Shown here: positions 22,451-33,944 of the stretch, one piece after another
How positions within the stretch are numbered: position 1 is the stretch's first letter
Layout of the letters: every line of letters starts with the position of its first letter
NCBI GenBank assembly: GCA_034769895.1
Contig: CM068370.1
Span: 35,787,747-35,851,746 of the forward strand
Reading direction: 5' to 3'
Length of the DNA stretch: 64,000 nt
Origin: Magicicada septendecula
Lineage: Eukaryota; Arthropoda; Insecta; Hemiptera; Cicadidae
Notes under the pieces: generated by a model
Database searches by the model: none
What the model was told of the DNA's origin: nothing
Seen by the model: only the letters and a program-made list of their open reading frames with translations
Position numbers and translations under genes: made by a program

Positions 22451-22818
22451 CTTCTAGAAACTTCTAGGTTGCTGTGAAAGACGGATTCTAAGAACAATGT
22501 TTAGAGGAATACAAGAAAATGGAATGTAGCGCAGGCGCTATGATTATGAACTATACCATCTTTACAAAGAGCCGGGCATTGTCAGGCTAAGGTGGGTTGG
22601 GAGCATAGAGAGAATGGAGGAAGGACAGCCTACGAAAAATATTTTCTACCAGAAACCAATGGTTAGTAGAAAAAGGGGAAGACCCCGAAGTAGATTCAAA
22701 GACCAGTTAGAGGAGGACCTCGGAAAGCTGAACATAAGAAACTGGAAAGCCAAGGCATGCAATAGGGAGGAATGGAATCGTCTCTTGGAGCAGGCCAAGA
22801 CCCATCAAGGGTTGTAGA
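22450..22818 (+). pseudogene. LINE ORF2 C-terminus
   Basis: Reads YDYELYHLYKEPGIVRLRW, RMEEGQPTKN, RKRGRPRSRFKDQLEEDLGK and NWKAKACNREEWNRLLEQAK, ending at a stop near 22815. This is the usual last ~110 residues of an insect LINE ORF2. One upstream stop is visible. Confidence 0.75.
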
Positions 22819-22872
22819 GCCACGGTTGATGATTGAAATGAGACACCTTATCAAACGCACATGTATGTGAGC

Positions 22873-23032
<160 letters not shown>

Positions 23033-23089
23033 GTATTTTATATAGCATTTCTTGTATTAAACTCTTTGTAATATATAACACACATAACG

Positions 23090-23315
23090 GTAGCGTATGT
23101 TGTATAATACAAGTGGACTCGTGTGTCGTACACAGCCAGACTATTTGCAACAGTTGGTAGTGTAAAGCAACTAAATATATTATTTATTTCTATATGTGAA
23201 GGTCTTCCAGTGTTTACTTGTCAGTGCGGTATCAGCAGGATTCTGACAAAGGTGAGAAAACAGCTGCATTACCACAGTATCTTCCGTGAACGGATAAGTT
23301 GTCTCTCACAGCTTA
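23090..23315 (+). repeat. Interspersed repeat, copy of 20195-20350
   Basis: Longer copy of the repeat at 20195-20350, with an additional middle block (CAGGATTCTGACAAAGGTG ... CCACAGTATCTTCC) missing from the other copy. Confidence 0.6.
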
Positions 23316-23724
23316 ATTAATTATTCATATCTATTAATCTATTACTGATATTAATATATACACGTGTGCGTGCATGTTTGTGTGTATGTGTGTGTGTGTG
23401 TGTGTTAGGGTAATTGTAAATTTGTTCCGCAAGTAAATGTATTTTATAACACACCTCTTACTTACGTTTTCCATAAACAGTCTACATACATCGTCAGATG
23501 TTTACAACATACGGTATTTAAATGAATATCATCCGTTAATGTATATTATAAATCTCCAACGATGGATGCAGATTGTTTCTGCAAAACAGACTAAGGTAGG
23601 CTATAATAAAGTAAACTTACTTGCAGAAGAAATTTATTACCGTGGTAATACAGTTTAATATACTACTGTATTACCCAAGAAACTTCAGACGCTTCACATT
23701 AATTAAAAAAAAATATATATGCGG
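23316..23724. other. Intron sequence, no recognised element
   Basis: Contains a short (GT)n run at 23378-23405; otherwise AT-rich with no recognised feature. Confidence 0.45.
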
Positions 23725-24170
23725 GTGTACCATTGTGACGCCCATTTTAACTTATGGCTGCGAATGGTGGCAACTTTCAGATGAACAGAAAAAGATTATA
23801 TAAACTGTGGAAATGGACTTCTTAAGAAGAGCGTGTAATATTTCTAGAATGCAACATGTTAGAAACGAAGATATAAGAAGGAAAACAGGGCGCATGTTTA
23901 CAATACCAGAAAGAATAGAGTCCAGACATTTGCTATGGTATGGTCACGTAATGAGGATGTAGGAAAAGCGGTGGCCAAAGAAAGCATTGACTTACACACC
24001 ACAAAACAGGAGAAGAAAATGAAGACTGGCAACACAATGGAGAACAGGAATTAGTAAAAGCATGAGAGATCGAGCTATTGAAGACGACGATGACTGGAAG
24101 GATAGGGAGAAATGGAGATCGAAATGCGGGATGCGCGGCATAGGACCCCCGCTAAAAAAAAACAAAAAAA
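23725..24170 (+). pseudogene. LINE ORF2 C-terminus
   Basis: Reads VTPILTYGCEWWQLSDEQ, VEMDFLRRACNISRMQHVRNE, GRMFTIPERIESRHLLWYGHV and DDDWKDREKWRSKCGMRG in one interrupted frame, matching the region after the RT palm in LINE proteins. Two stops. An A-rich stretch at 24155-24170 may be the tail. Confidence 0.72.
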
Positions 24171-24174
24171 TGCT

Positions 24175-24720
24175 GGTACGTAATGAATAGACCTATAGGA
24201 ATAAACGTATGTGTTCCAACATTATAACCGACTTTTCATTAAACATACCACTTTCGCAGATTCAACATAGGTCGTGGTGCAACATTACTAAAATTATGGT
24301 TGCTATCAAAAAGCTGGTCCATGATAGCAACAGTGTCAACAGTAACGGCGCTAAGGTCTTTGTCCCCCCCACCCTTGAAGGACTGAAGAGGCCCGTTATT
24401 CAGTTTTTAGATGGGTATATGGAGTAATTTTATAGTAAAAAACATCCAACAACATACTTCAACATTTATTTGTTATGTGTCACGTGTCTGAAATGCTTCA
24501 ATATCTAGCTGTAAAACGTCATTGTGTAGTTTCAATTGGTAATTTGACATCACCAAATGATATAGTTCAGTGTAAGAAAATATATTTCTTACCACAGTCA
24601 AACAGGCTGCAAAGACCGGTTGGCCTATATAGCAACTTCCGATAGGAGGACAAATTTAGTTCTTACTAATATTTTGACCTTATAGGCACTATAAAATAAA
24701 TATTATAACTCTAATGAACG
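24175..24720. other. Intron sequence, no recognised element
   Basis: A short frame at 24209-24427 has no recognisable motif; nothing else identified. Confidence 0.45.
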
Positions 24721-24721
24721 T

Positions 24722-24803
24722 ATTCTTCTTCTTCTTCTTCTTCTTCTTCTTCTTCTTCTTCTTCTTCTTCTTCTTCTTCTTCTTCTTCTTCTTCTTCTTC
24801 TTC
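24722..24803. repeat. (TTC)n microsatellite = LINE (GAA)n tail
   Basis: Roughly 27 CTT/TTC triplets at the 3' end of the minus-strand LINE that follows; on that strand it reads (GAA)n. Confidence 0.95.
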
Positions 24804-25450
24804 AGGTTGTGGCCCTTACGACCCGTTGCGCGCTCCTTGGTTCGACCAACTTTTCTTTGGTCTTCTAATATTCCGCTGTCCTTTCGGATTATAAACGAAA
24901 ATTCGTTTTGGTATCCTGTTCTTGTGCATCCTTTTAAGATGGTCTGTCCAGTCCTGTCTGTATTGTTTTATCGTTTTGTTTAGGTTCTACATCCCAAGGA
25001 TATTCTTTATATTATCATTTCTTAGCCGGTTCCTACTAGTACTGATCGTAAAAATCTCATTTCACTAGACTGTTTCCGGCTTTGGGTCTTTGCGTTCATC
25101 TTCTGACCTTGCTATTCAGTGTTCTTCTTATCGTTCCACGTATGTGATTAAACTTCTATATTTTTTGTCCATATCTATCTCACCAACATAAGACAAGTCA
25201 CATCCAGGAAACCTGCAAGAAAGTACTTTCTCAGTCAGTTAATCATTCAATATTAGTTTACACCTTACAGGAAATCAACCTTTCAAAGCCATGGACTTAA
25301 TCTTGATAATAGAAATTTGCAGACCATGTAGCCTGATTATCTGCTGCAATTGATAGAGGGCTCTCTGCAGGCTATTCTCGTTGTCTGTTCGTCAGCAAAC
25401 AGCAGAGTTTTGACGAAATTACGTTCACTGAAACTGTCATTCTAACCAAT
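24804..25450 (-). pseudogene. LINE RT fragment with (GAA)n tail
   Basis: The minus strand carries decayed RT (TLLFAD near 25415) and ends RQDWTDHLKRMHKNRIPK, PKGQRNIRRPKKSW before the (GAA)n tail. Multiple stops. The same trinucleotide tail is seen on the copies at 6880 and 57126. Confidence 0.65.
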
Positions 25451-25770
25451 GTACATTAGCTAATTAGTGGATACACCATTGCAACAAACAAGCGTACAGT
25501 CACACAATCACGCTCTTTCATAACCATTCTCACCCTTCACTTCACATCGCAGAGACAAGGAGACGACTCAGATGTAGTAACTGCTCCGATAGTGATAACA
25601 AATAATAGATGGCGGTATTACCTCTTTAATCGGCTTAATTTAAGCCTGGGACCCTACAAAACCGGGACCCACCCTCCCGGGTTGCGGGGTCTGCGGAGGC
25701 CTTATCGCCTCTGACTGTCAACATAATAAACTATACCTAAAAACAATAAATTCACAACAATAACAAAAAC

Positions 25771-25930
25771 AGACGTTTCGCCCAAGCCCACGACGGCCTT
25801 CTCCAGTGTGGCGGGAAAGAAGTAGTAAGCACCGCGAGAGACTGAGGATTGTGAACCACTCTCGTGCGACTTGGTACCTCTTTCCCGCCACACTGGAGAA
25901 CGCCTTCGTGAACACGGCCGAAACGTCTGT
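25771..25930. repeat. Fold-back repeat with outward GAAACGTCTG ends
   Basis: Arms 25771-25818 and 25880-25930 are inverted copies: CAGACGTTTCG...CTCCAGTGTGGCGGGAAAG and TTTCCCGCCACACTGGAG...CGAAACGTCTG. Cores read CTGGAGA (one base off CTGANGA) at 25800-25806 minus and 25893-25899 plus. Unique sequence of ~60 bases sits between the arms. Confidence 0.75.
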
Positions 25931-26665
25931 TTTTACTTCCATGTTCCATAAGGAAATGGAAGTATGGTGATAGCAAAATGTTCCAGATAAGGGCTGATTC
26001 TGATCGTATTACCCTCAAACCATGAAGAAAAGTCATTTTCCGTAAAGTCTCTGTGTGTGTGCCTGTGTGTAGAATGTTTTCTATGGCGAATGATAACTGC
26101 CGCAAATTCAAACAGTAGCAAATAATTTCTTGCATCTGTACCTGAGTTGTAGTGGACACTAGGTCTATTGATTTTGGTGAAGATCGGTTAAGGGGAAGGG
26201 GTAGTTTACTTGCAACGTTTTATGTTTAAACAAGAGTGAAGTACGGTACTTAATTTTGATAAATAAAGTATCCTGAAAAGAAGGTCATAATAATTCATTG
26301 TAGAAAGGTAAATGAAATGTCTACAAATTAAAAGAGTAATCAAAGGGGGATGGGGTAATTTTCTATATAATTTTTTATGTGTACTACGTTATCGGCAACA
26401 AAGAAGTAGTTTGTTGTTAAAATTCCTTCCCGGCCTGTTTGGCCGTGGTTTAATGTTTTCTGCAAAACCAGACGTTTCGGCAGTGCCGTCGACTGTCATC
26501 ATCAGTGAAAATCGAGTGCGCTAACGTGAGGTGGTATACGTTAGTGACCACATTACTGTGGTTAAGGCTGAAGAAAGAAGTATTTCTATGGAAATATTTC
26601 ATTTCAAAAATAATTTTAAATATAAATCTTAGAACATGGAAGTCATGTATGGTTCTCCATACGTA
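25930..26665 (-). repeat. Long interspersed repeat, inverted copy of 10075-11000
   Basis: Complement of the repeat at 10075-11000, shorter by loss of one internal duplication. It contains the CTGATGA (26499-26505 minus) ... GAAAC (26474-26478 minus) core, and joins directly to the fold-back at its left. Confidence 0.78.
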
Positions 26666-26689
26666 TATTTTCTTGTTGTGAATTTGTTA

Positions 26690-26890
26690 TATACTTTATG
26701 TTGACAGTGTTATTATCATAGACCAGCTTGTCGATAGTAACCATAATTTTAGCAATGTTACACCACGGTCTAACACCCCGACAGTTGTTGTCCAGTCAAA
26801 TACCGGCCGTGAAAGCGTACGTTCTTCGTTGAATAACCACGATGATTGTCACCAGTTAATGTTAACACTACATTGATTGACGTATAACAT
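26690..26890 (+). repeat. Interspersed repeat, copy of 21700-21895
   Basis: Shares TATGTTGACAGTGTTATTATC, AGTCAAATACCGGCCGTGAA and GATGATTGTCACCAGTTAATG-type blocks with the copy at 21700. Confidence 0.6.
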
Positions 26891-26894
26891 TGTT

Positions 26895-27515
26895 AATGAT
26901 ACTTAACAGTAGTTAACTGCAGTTAATAATGATAATTAATAACAGTATTATTGACTTAATAACAGTGTAGTTAATCATTAAAATTAGTATATGGTAATTG
27001 TGTGGCTAAGTCATCAATTACTTACTTATCTTTATCGATGAAGCTCATAACGAGCGAGAGCTACTAGTTAAGGCAGTAAGTTAAAAATTTAATAATTTTT
27101 ATGGAAAACAATTGTATTCCGCGTCAGTATTATTTTATATTGTTAGTTGATAACATCGGACACGTCATGGACAACAAAATCCAGGAATTTTTAACGTTCG
27201 TTGTATGATCGCTCTAAAATTGTTATTTTACTAAACAGAAAATAGTAGGCCTAGGCCTAGTGTAGTGACGGTTTACGTATTTTTTTATCATTAAAAAAAT
27301 TATTTAATTTCAAAATTTATTCAATAATAAATGTACTTGGGTAAATTTATTGAAATAATATTGTAAGTTCTAAATTTAATTGGATTTACAGATTGTGTAT
27401 CACAAAATTCTACCTGGCTACGACAAGAATTGTGATGTTCATGTTAAGTTAGGTAAGTTCCAGACGGTCTGTGTGACAATCGTATATTGTATCTTATATA
27501 GTCTGTATTTTCAGA
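26895..27515. other. Intron sequence, no recognised element
   Basis: AT-rich (TTAATAATGATAATTAATAAC runs); nothing recognised. Confidence 0.5.
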
Positions 27516-27519
27516 AACA

Positions 27520-27925
27520 AGGTACGTCGGTATGCAAAGTTACGGCAGTCCCTGTACTGTCCTGTGGGTGTGAATTATGGACAACAACCACAAAATAAGA
27601 CAGTAAAATAGAGGCCTCGGAAATGGCGTTCTTAAGAGGTGTTAAAAAGGTTTCTAAACTTCACCGTATAAGGAATGGGGCCATAAGAGAAGAGTTACAA
27701 GTTTTTAACTTCAATGAAAAATTAAAAGATTAAAAAAACGGTGGAAAGAACAGTTAGGAAGGATGTCAAATTCCAGGCTCAGTAAACAAGTCCGAAAATA
27801 CAAACCTATAGGACACAGGTGTGTGGGTAGACCCAGGAAGAAATGGCTGGAGGATCTCTGAAGGCTGAACAGGCAGCACCTTGCCTATAGCGTGTTGTGA
27901 AGATGATGATGACGATGAGGTAGAC
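27520..27925 (+). pseudogene. LINE ORF2 C-terminus with (GAT)n tail
   Basis: Reads AVPVLSCGCELWTTTTK, then EASEMAFLRGVKKVSKLHRIRN, REELQVFNFNEKL and a degraded end, followed by a (GAT)n tail near 27901-27920. Several stops. Confidence 0.72.
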
Positions 27926-27929
27926 TCTA

Positions 27930-28680
27930 GGGAATACAGGGTTTTCAAGCAGAAGCCAACCAATGGAGAAAACTGATGTCTTCAGAATATGGCCGCCCAC
28001 AAGACTTCGGACTGAGGAAAGAAGAAGAAAGAGAAGAAGAAAAGAAGAAAACGTGTGTGCGTGTGCCTGCGTTCGTTCGTCCGTGCACGTGTGTGTGCGC
28101 GCGAGCGTGTGCGAGTTATAGCCGTTCATTAATATTCCTGTAAATATTTTACTAGATTTTGATTTCAGTAATGAGTTAAATTATTTTTCTCAGTATTTTA
28201 GGATAATGAACAATAACATCAATTCTGAGAAGATTGAGAAGACATTGTTAAGTTTTTGTAAAACGTCACGAATATAATACCAATAGGCACAAGCATAAAT
28301 TGAAAACACAAGCAGAGCTTGCAAACAGCAATAAGATCACGAGGGCATTGGTGTTTTTGTGGCAGCTGATAATTGAGTGGTTCCGACGGGAACTTGTTGC
28401 TTGAAAAATTATAGTGGACATGTTCTTTTTCGGCCTCAACTGCAATAATTCATAGCCTTGTAATTATTGGCCAGTTTTTCCCATGACTATTACAAAGTTA
28501 CTGATTGGTGGGAATAATATTCTAAATTACAGTCTAGTTGAACAAGTATCTCTTTTTTTTTTTAGATACTTTTTGTGTTTGTTTTATATCTTCTTAAATA
28601 TATAAATCAGAAAATTATTAAAATTTGCAAATGTCAATTAATGGCAATGACCTAATACAATTACATGGGATTATTATATG
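27930..28680. other. Intron sequence, purine-rich start
   Basis: 28018-28050 is AAGAAGAAAG-rich and 28055-28115 alternates GT/CG; otherwise non-coding intron. Confidence 0.45.
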
Positions 28681-28774
28681 TACAAGGTTTGATCACTAAG
28701 GTCATGCAGTTCTTGTTTATTTAAAAAATTATGTATTCACTCATCGACACTTATATACTACCCCCTTCAAAGTA

Positions 28775-29395
28775 GACTCAGTCGAACGATTAAGCCAGCC
28801 TTGCAGTTTTCAAAATATTTCAAGCATGCACTGTTTCCTACAGCCTTGAGTTTCCTTAGCGATTTTCGTTTTACGTCTTCAACGGTCGCGAAACGTTGTC
28901 CTTTCGTGGAAATTATCACTATTGGGAGGAGGAAAGATCGCGTGGGACACATATGACGAATACGGCAGTAGCGGTGTCTTCGTTATGACGTTTTCTTTTG
29001 CCTAACCTGGGAAAATTATTCTTAACAAGCAATGAAGTATGTGCAGGCTGTAATTTTCATAAATTATTCTTCCGTGAGTACTGCCGTTTTCTACGAATAG
29101 CTTTACACAAATAGCGTAAACTGTCCGAATAGTACTCATTATTTACCACTCCGCCTAGCGATGAAATTTCGTGGAACATATAAATATAATCTTCATCTGA
29201 TAACCACGATCTTCACGACATTTACGACATTGTATGAAGCTTGCAAACCGCTTGTTCATGCACAGCAGTCTCGCCAGAAGCCTTCTGAACACGTTTACCA
29301 GAGCAGAGCAGTTTATCTCATAGTTTACACAAAATTTAATCCACGTTCTTCAACCTTGCATTGTAGAAAGACAAAAAAATCGCCTAATTTAGGTG
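28775..29395 (-). pseudogene. Mariner transposase remnant
   Basis: The minus strand aligns with the broken transposase at 45215-45862 (SGETAV, FATVEDVKRKSLRKLKAV, LKYFENCK near the C-terminus). Central catalytic sequence is partly deleted and stops are present; not functional. Confidence 0.7.
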
Positions 29396-29431
29396 GACTT
29401 CCTAAATTAGCGTGAAATCTAAACTATGCTT

Positions 29432-29990
29432 CATTTATTATTATTCCGGCTGTACAATGTTTAGACATTTTTCGGAACCAAAGATTACAGAAGTGATTGA
29501 ATTCTCATCTTCCACTGCTGATTGTTCATCCAAAGATCTTCTTCAATTTCTCGTTTCCCCAATATAGTCTGAATTTCTTCTAGACAGGTAATAGGTGGTC
29601 TTCCTCTTTTCCTTCTTTCTGGTGGAGTCCATTCCATAACTCTTGTTGGCAGTATTTCCTGTGCCATTCTTTTCGTATGTCCAAACCATTGTAATTTTTT
29701 TGTTTGGGTAAAATCAACAATTGAATTTTTCACATTCATTCTTTCCTTAATAACTTCATTTCTAATTTTCTCACGTCTGGATGCTCTTGCCGAACGTCTC
29801 CAAAAGTCCATTAGTAGTCCAAACTTCTCAGCTGTAAGTTATGATACTTCTAACAATGGTTTTAAATACTTTGGTTCATTTCTACTGTAATTTCCTTATC
29901 CCGCAGGATTCCATTTAATGTAGATATAGCCATCTTTCCCAAATTAGTTCTGGATTGAATTTCTTTGTCTTGCTTCCACTGTGCGTCAAA
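29432..29990 (-). pseudogene. LINE ORF2 fragment nested in the mariner
   Basis: The minus strand reads ILRDKEITVEMNQ, FWRRSARASRREKIRNEV, TKKLQWFGHTKRM, ERRKRGRPPITCLEEI and LWMNNQQWKMRIQSLL. It matches LINE C-terminal organisation (RT thumb, GH-x-x-RM box, GRP box). It splits mariner sequence that aligns on both sides with 45160-45200, so it inserted after the mariner. Confidence 0.8.
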
Positions 29991-30213
29991 TAGGGCTAAA
30001 ATTTTAGGCAATTGTCACTAGCATTTTTTCCAACATCACATAAAAACAGTTTTTTAATCGGACACTTGTAGCGGTGGAAATTGCAAAACTGCACGAACTT
30101 TTTGGTCAAACCTCGTATGCATGCTTGTATACATGCGCAAAAGCTGGTCTGTGAAAGTCATAAATGCGCGAATGTAAATCATTTAATAATAATAAATACT
30201 TACGTTTGTGCAG

Positions 30214-30363
30214 CTGACATCGAGGCGACGGCGGTCATGCAAGGCGAGAGGATCGAGAGGAACGGCAAAACGTACTTCAACGTGGTCGACATATTTATCG
30301 ATTTCGTCATCGGACACGCCAGCATCTACCTGAGCAATCTGTTTGACGGCGACAAGGAACTGG
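30214..30363 (+). CDS. Takeout/JHBP-family protein, penultimate exon
   Basis: Acceptor TTTGTGCAG before 30214, donor GTAAGC at 30364. Reads DIEATAVMQGERIERNGKTY, then FNVVDIFIDFVIGHASIYLS and NLFDGDKELG, matching the family's conserved stretch (…GE…NGKTY…..I….F.IG…I.L.NLF.G…LG). The first two bases complete the Ser codon begun at 18381 and one base (G) is carried to the next exon, so the three exons join in frame. GC-rich relative to its AT-rich surroundings, as expected for a true exon among repeats. Confidence 0.93.
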
Positions 30364-30543
30364 GTAAGCCCGGAAGCGTATTTACATTCCATCCCCCTAC
30401 AGATTCAGCGCGCTTGGCTGCATACCTTAACATACCACTACGATCCTTAGCCACTGACTCACCTCTCCCCCACGCATTTTTTTTGTTAGTTCATTAAACA
30501 AATTTTTAAAAATACATCAGGCTAGGGTATGCTCACAATGAAT

Positions 30544-30735
30544 GAATTTAATAAACAAACACTTGGTGAGTTTTACAGATGATTTTATTATCCTGACAAT
30601 TGTTTCACCAGTTACAGCAGGGTTAGAGGTTGGATTTCAACTGACAGGTTTGAAACGTTTGTTAGGCGGGGGAGGGTTGGAGATGATACAATAAAATCAT
30701 CTGTAGAACTTACCAAGTGTTTGTTTATTAAATTC
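30544..30735. repeat. MITE-like inverted repeat
   Basis: Arms of ~46 bases (GAATTTAATAAACAAACACT ... GATGATTTTATT and its complement ending GTTTATTAAATTC) around a ~100-base centre. No coding sequence; probably a small fold-back DNA element in intron 2. Confidence 0.8.
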
Positions 30736-30739
30736 AAGT

Positions 30740-31650
30740 GTTAGTAAAATGTTCTACAAAATGTTGAGCGTCCACTCGATCAGTGTAATTCACAATGAGT
30801 GAATGTTCCTTTTTGTTTCATGTGAAAATATTGTGTAAAAATGAAAAATGGCGAGGCGTGTTTGTGTCACTTGTTAACGGAAAATAATAAGAGAGGGGGC
30901 TTGAAATGAATATTTACAGAATTAAAGAACTCTCTTAGACAAGGGAAACTAAACCGTAGGCTGAAGAGGAGTTTCTTCTCTTGAGAGGAATCGCGCTTAG
31001 GTTTTCAAAGTTCAACGGCCATTTGACTGACGATTGGTTCAAGATGAACAAAAATGTCTTGTTAAAAAAGTATTCTTAACCTGTATAAAAATAATCTATG
31101 GTAATATTAATTCGGTTGTTAAACATCGATAGGGGCTTAAAAGACTCAGTAGAATATTTTGTCGAAAAACTACGACTAATGGATGACATTGGTGAACGTT
31201 CAAGTTTACATACGATGAACGACAGGCATTTGGGTTCAAGTTGAGCCAAATAAATACGGCTCACGCCGCTTCATGTCTAAGTGTTAGGCAGAATGCATAA
31301 CTACTAGTAGCTGGCTGAGACCGTTGGAGAAATGTAGAAACGGGTGGAGGATTTGTGCGTCAACCATTACATACCCCAACTGGTTTTAGCCAGTTACCCC
31401 CCACCTGCTGAACCCCCAAAATGCGCAGCCCGGAATCGCTGTACGAGACGCGTTTGTTAATCCATATTAAGTTCAGTCAAAACACGTGTGCGTGTAATTA
31501 CTTCCAGTTTAACCCGTGGTGTCTCCTTCTACAGAGAAAGTGACATTCACAGCACAGGAAGAAACGATTTACATACAACCAGACAACACTTCGGTGTTTG
31601 TACACACAGCTACGAAGGGACGCCTGAAAGTCTAAAAACAAAAATGTATG
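30740..31650. other. Intron sequence, no recognised element
   Basis: No motif-bearing open frame. 31290-31450 is GC-richer than its flanks but not recognised. Confidence 0.45.
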
Positions 31651-31654
31651 AATA

Positions 31655-32450
31655 GTTCTTCTAATATTTAATACTTCTGCAACCAAAATTTATTATTATA
31701 TTTTCACTTGACGTACGTTTCAATTATTAAATCAGGATCGTCAGAATCACCACGCCTACTTATAAATTCTCCCTAAGTGCCACGATAAAGTTATAAATCA
31801 ACCACTAGCCAATCAGAAAGAAGAACGTATATTATGATTGGCTGTTGGGTCGATTTATGACTGTATTGTGCCACTTAGAGAGAATTTGTAAGTAGGATTG
31901 GTGTTCACCGGACTTCTCTAGCCTTAACCACAGTACTGTGGTCCCTAACGTATACCACCGAAATTCTTAACAAAGCCGAATTTTACACTGATGATGGCAG
32001 TCGATGTTGTATACTGTCGAAACGTCTGTTTTAGTTGAAAACAATGGTCCACGGCCAAACAGCCCGGCCCGGCCCGGCCCGGGAATGAATGTTAACAAAA
32101 TAATCGAATTGATTCTATCTCAATATAAAGAATAATCAAATTTTATATACAAAAATAATCGATCTATTTGATTTAACGTATCGACTGTTTTAATATTGCT
32201 CTATTAATTTTAATAAATTTAACTTAAAACAATCGATTATTTAAACCAAATTAAATGTATTATTTCTTTTATATTAAATTTGATTATTCGTTATTCTATA
32301 TATTAAAATCGAATTAATTCGATTCACTGTTAATTCATTTATAACCCTCTGATGATACTCATATAATAAGTGAAACGTACGCCAGGTGAAAATATAATAA
32401 TAAGTTGTACTCGCAGAAGTATTTAATATTTGAAGAACTATTCTTAACAT
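31655..32450. repeat. Inverted-repeat element with outward hammerhead-core-like ends and nested repeat
   Basis: Arms 31655-31745 and 32349-32450 are inverted copies (AATAGTTCTTC, TTAATACTTCTGC, TATTATATTTTCAC, GTACGTTTCA). Cores: CTGACGA (31738-31744 minus) with GAAAC (31717-31721), and CTGATGA (32349-32355) with GAAAC (32372-32376). Inside lies a piece of the 10-kb repeat family (31905-32095) with its own core (CTGATGA 31988-31994, GGCAGT...ACTGTC stem, GAAAC 32019-32023), and a CCCGG triplication at 32062-32086. Confidence 0.7.
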
Positions 32451-32454
32451 GGAA

Positions 32455-33020
32455 AACCTGCAATTAAATACTTATACACGTGAACTGGAGACTATAATAT
32501 AATGCATAAAATTAAACCAAACGTATTAAATCGAAATTAAAATTTAATAATCAGAATAGGTCTGATACTTAAATAGGCGAATTTACAACATGTACTTATA
32601 AAAGCACAAACACGATGTGACGATTTAAAACAAATTTTAAATGGCACAAAACAAAAAATTTGTGTGTTCGTAATAACACATAATAAAATAATCCACCCCC
32701 CGCTGTAGCAAATTCCTGTACAAACAAGTGAAAAGCCAGTACGGACACGCAAATTATACTGTTGTTACACTAATTAAAATAATCATGGTAATGATCTCTA
32801 AAAAACGTGATAGTTACAAATAAAAAACTGACGAAAATAAAGAAGCTGTGGTATAATTAATAGTAGCTAATTAAAGGTAAAATAATAATAATAAAAGAAC
32901 GAACTACTTTTCTCTCGATGTGTAAACTACGCCAGATTCCTACTCGCGGCCACAAAACCTACCCCAGTCGTCACTGAATTGCGCCAAAGCCAACTGCCTT
33001 GCCATGCGTTGTCACAAGAA
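32455..33020. other. Intron sequence, no recognised element
   Basis: AT-rich, no recognised element. Confidence 0.45.
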
Positions 33021-33025
33021 ATACG

Positions 33026-33940
33026 TGTTACATTATATGACTATGTATAAATAAATAGATGCTTCTTGGTAACAAGAGCAATAAGTAGAAGAGAGTGCAA
33101 ATATGTAGTTAAAATATAAAGGAAGTTATGTAGTTAAAAAGTAAATATATAAACAGTGTAGCCATCACATATCTTTAAGTAAGTGTTTAACAATTGAAGT
33201 ATGTACAATACCGAATCAGAATGTAACATTAGTGCAGTTTAAACAAAATATGAAAAGTGAAAACGACCGTCTGAAGGAAATCAACAACCACACTATGAGC
33301 ATCACGTACCCAGAGACAGAGCATCATGACAAAACTACCTACTTAGAGTCAACAGTTTAAATGGAGGACCACAAACTGCAGCTAAGAACATCCAGAAAAC
33401 ACCACCGTAGAGGATCATGAAGAGGACCAGTCGTGGACATACCCAATACCCAGGTGACACAGAAGCATAACTTCTGTGGTTATATTTCTTCTAACAACCC
33501 AGAGTAAAGACCGTATATTTCTCGTAAAGACTCATATAAATATTGTAAATTGTAACGTAGTAATATGGATAATAACTGTAACTAAATAATAGTAACCTGA
33601 AGATGCTTACAGGTATAGCTAAGTCAATAGTAAATTAAACTATTCTTCAAATAGTTTACATAATGTCAAAATAATCTGGAACATCATAAAATTTAGAACC
33701 CGGATCCGTGGTATTTAATGTAATATACAGCTGTGTGGTTTTGAGCTCATCATAATAATGTTTTAAAAAGAATGAAATTGTTTAGTAATGAATTTATTCA
33801 TTAAGTAAGAATCATGAATGTTGGTATACAACCTGATAGATCACTAACCTTATTTTGAAAGTTGTAATAAAGAGATGTCTTTGCTAAACCCAAGAGAGTG
33901 AGTAAATTTACGAAACCTCAGTCAAACTCCTAAACTTTAC
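33026..33940 (+). mobile_element. Possible LTR
   Basis: Starts TGTTACATTATATGAC and ends CTAAACTTTACA (TG...CA), with an AATAAA at 33868-33873 placed like an LTR polyadenylation signal. TATAAATAAATA occurs at 33046, closer to the start than usual. No target duplication, because the right side continues into non-LTR sequence with an inverted repeat (33986-34018). Weak call. Confidence 0.3.
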
Positions 33941-33944
33941 AGGT

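Larger units (their letters stand above)
28683..30115 (-). mobile_element. Mariner element with nested LINE
   Basis: Left end CAAGGTTTGATCACTAAGG (28683) and right end, in complement, CGAGGTTTGACCAAAAAGTT (30115); TA at 28681-28682 and 30116-30117. Same subfamily as 45031-46324. The element is interrupted by a LINE at ~29432-29990. It ends only ~100 bp before the exon at 30214. Confidence 0.85.

Noticed and set aside
25752-26159. 135-residue minus-strand frame as a gene
   Set aside because: Overlaps the fold-back and the long repeat; no conserved motif.
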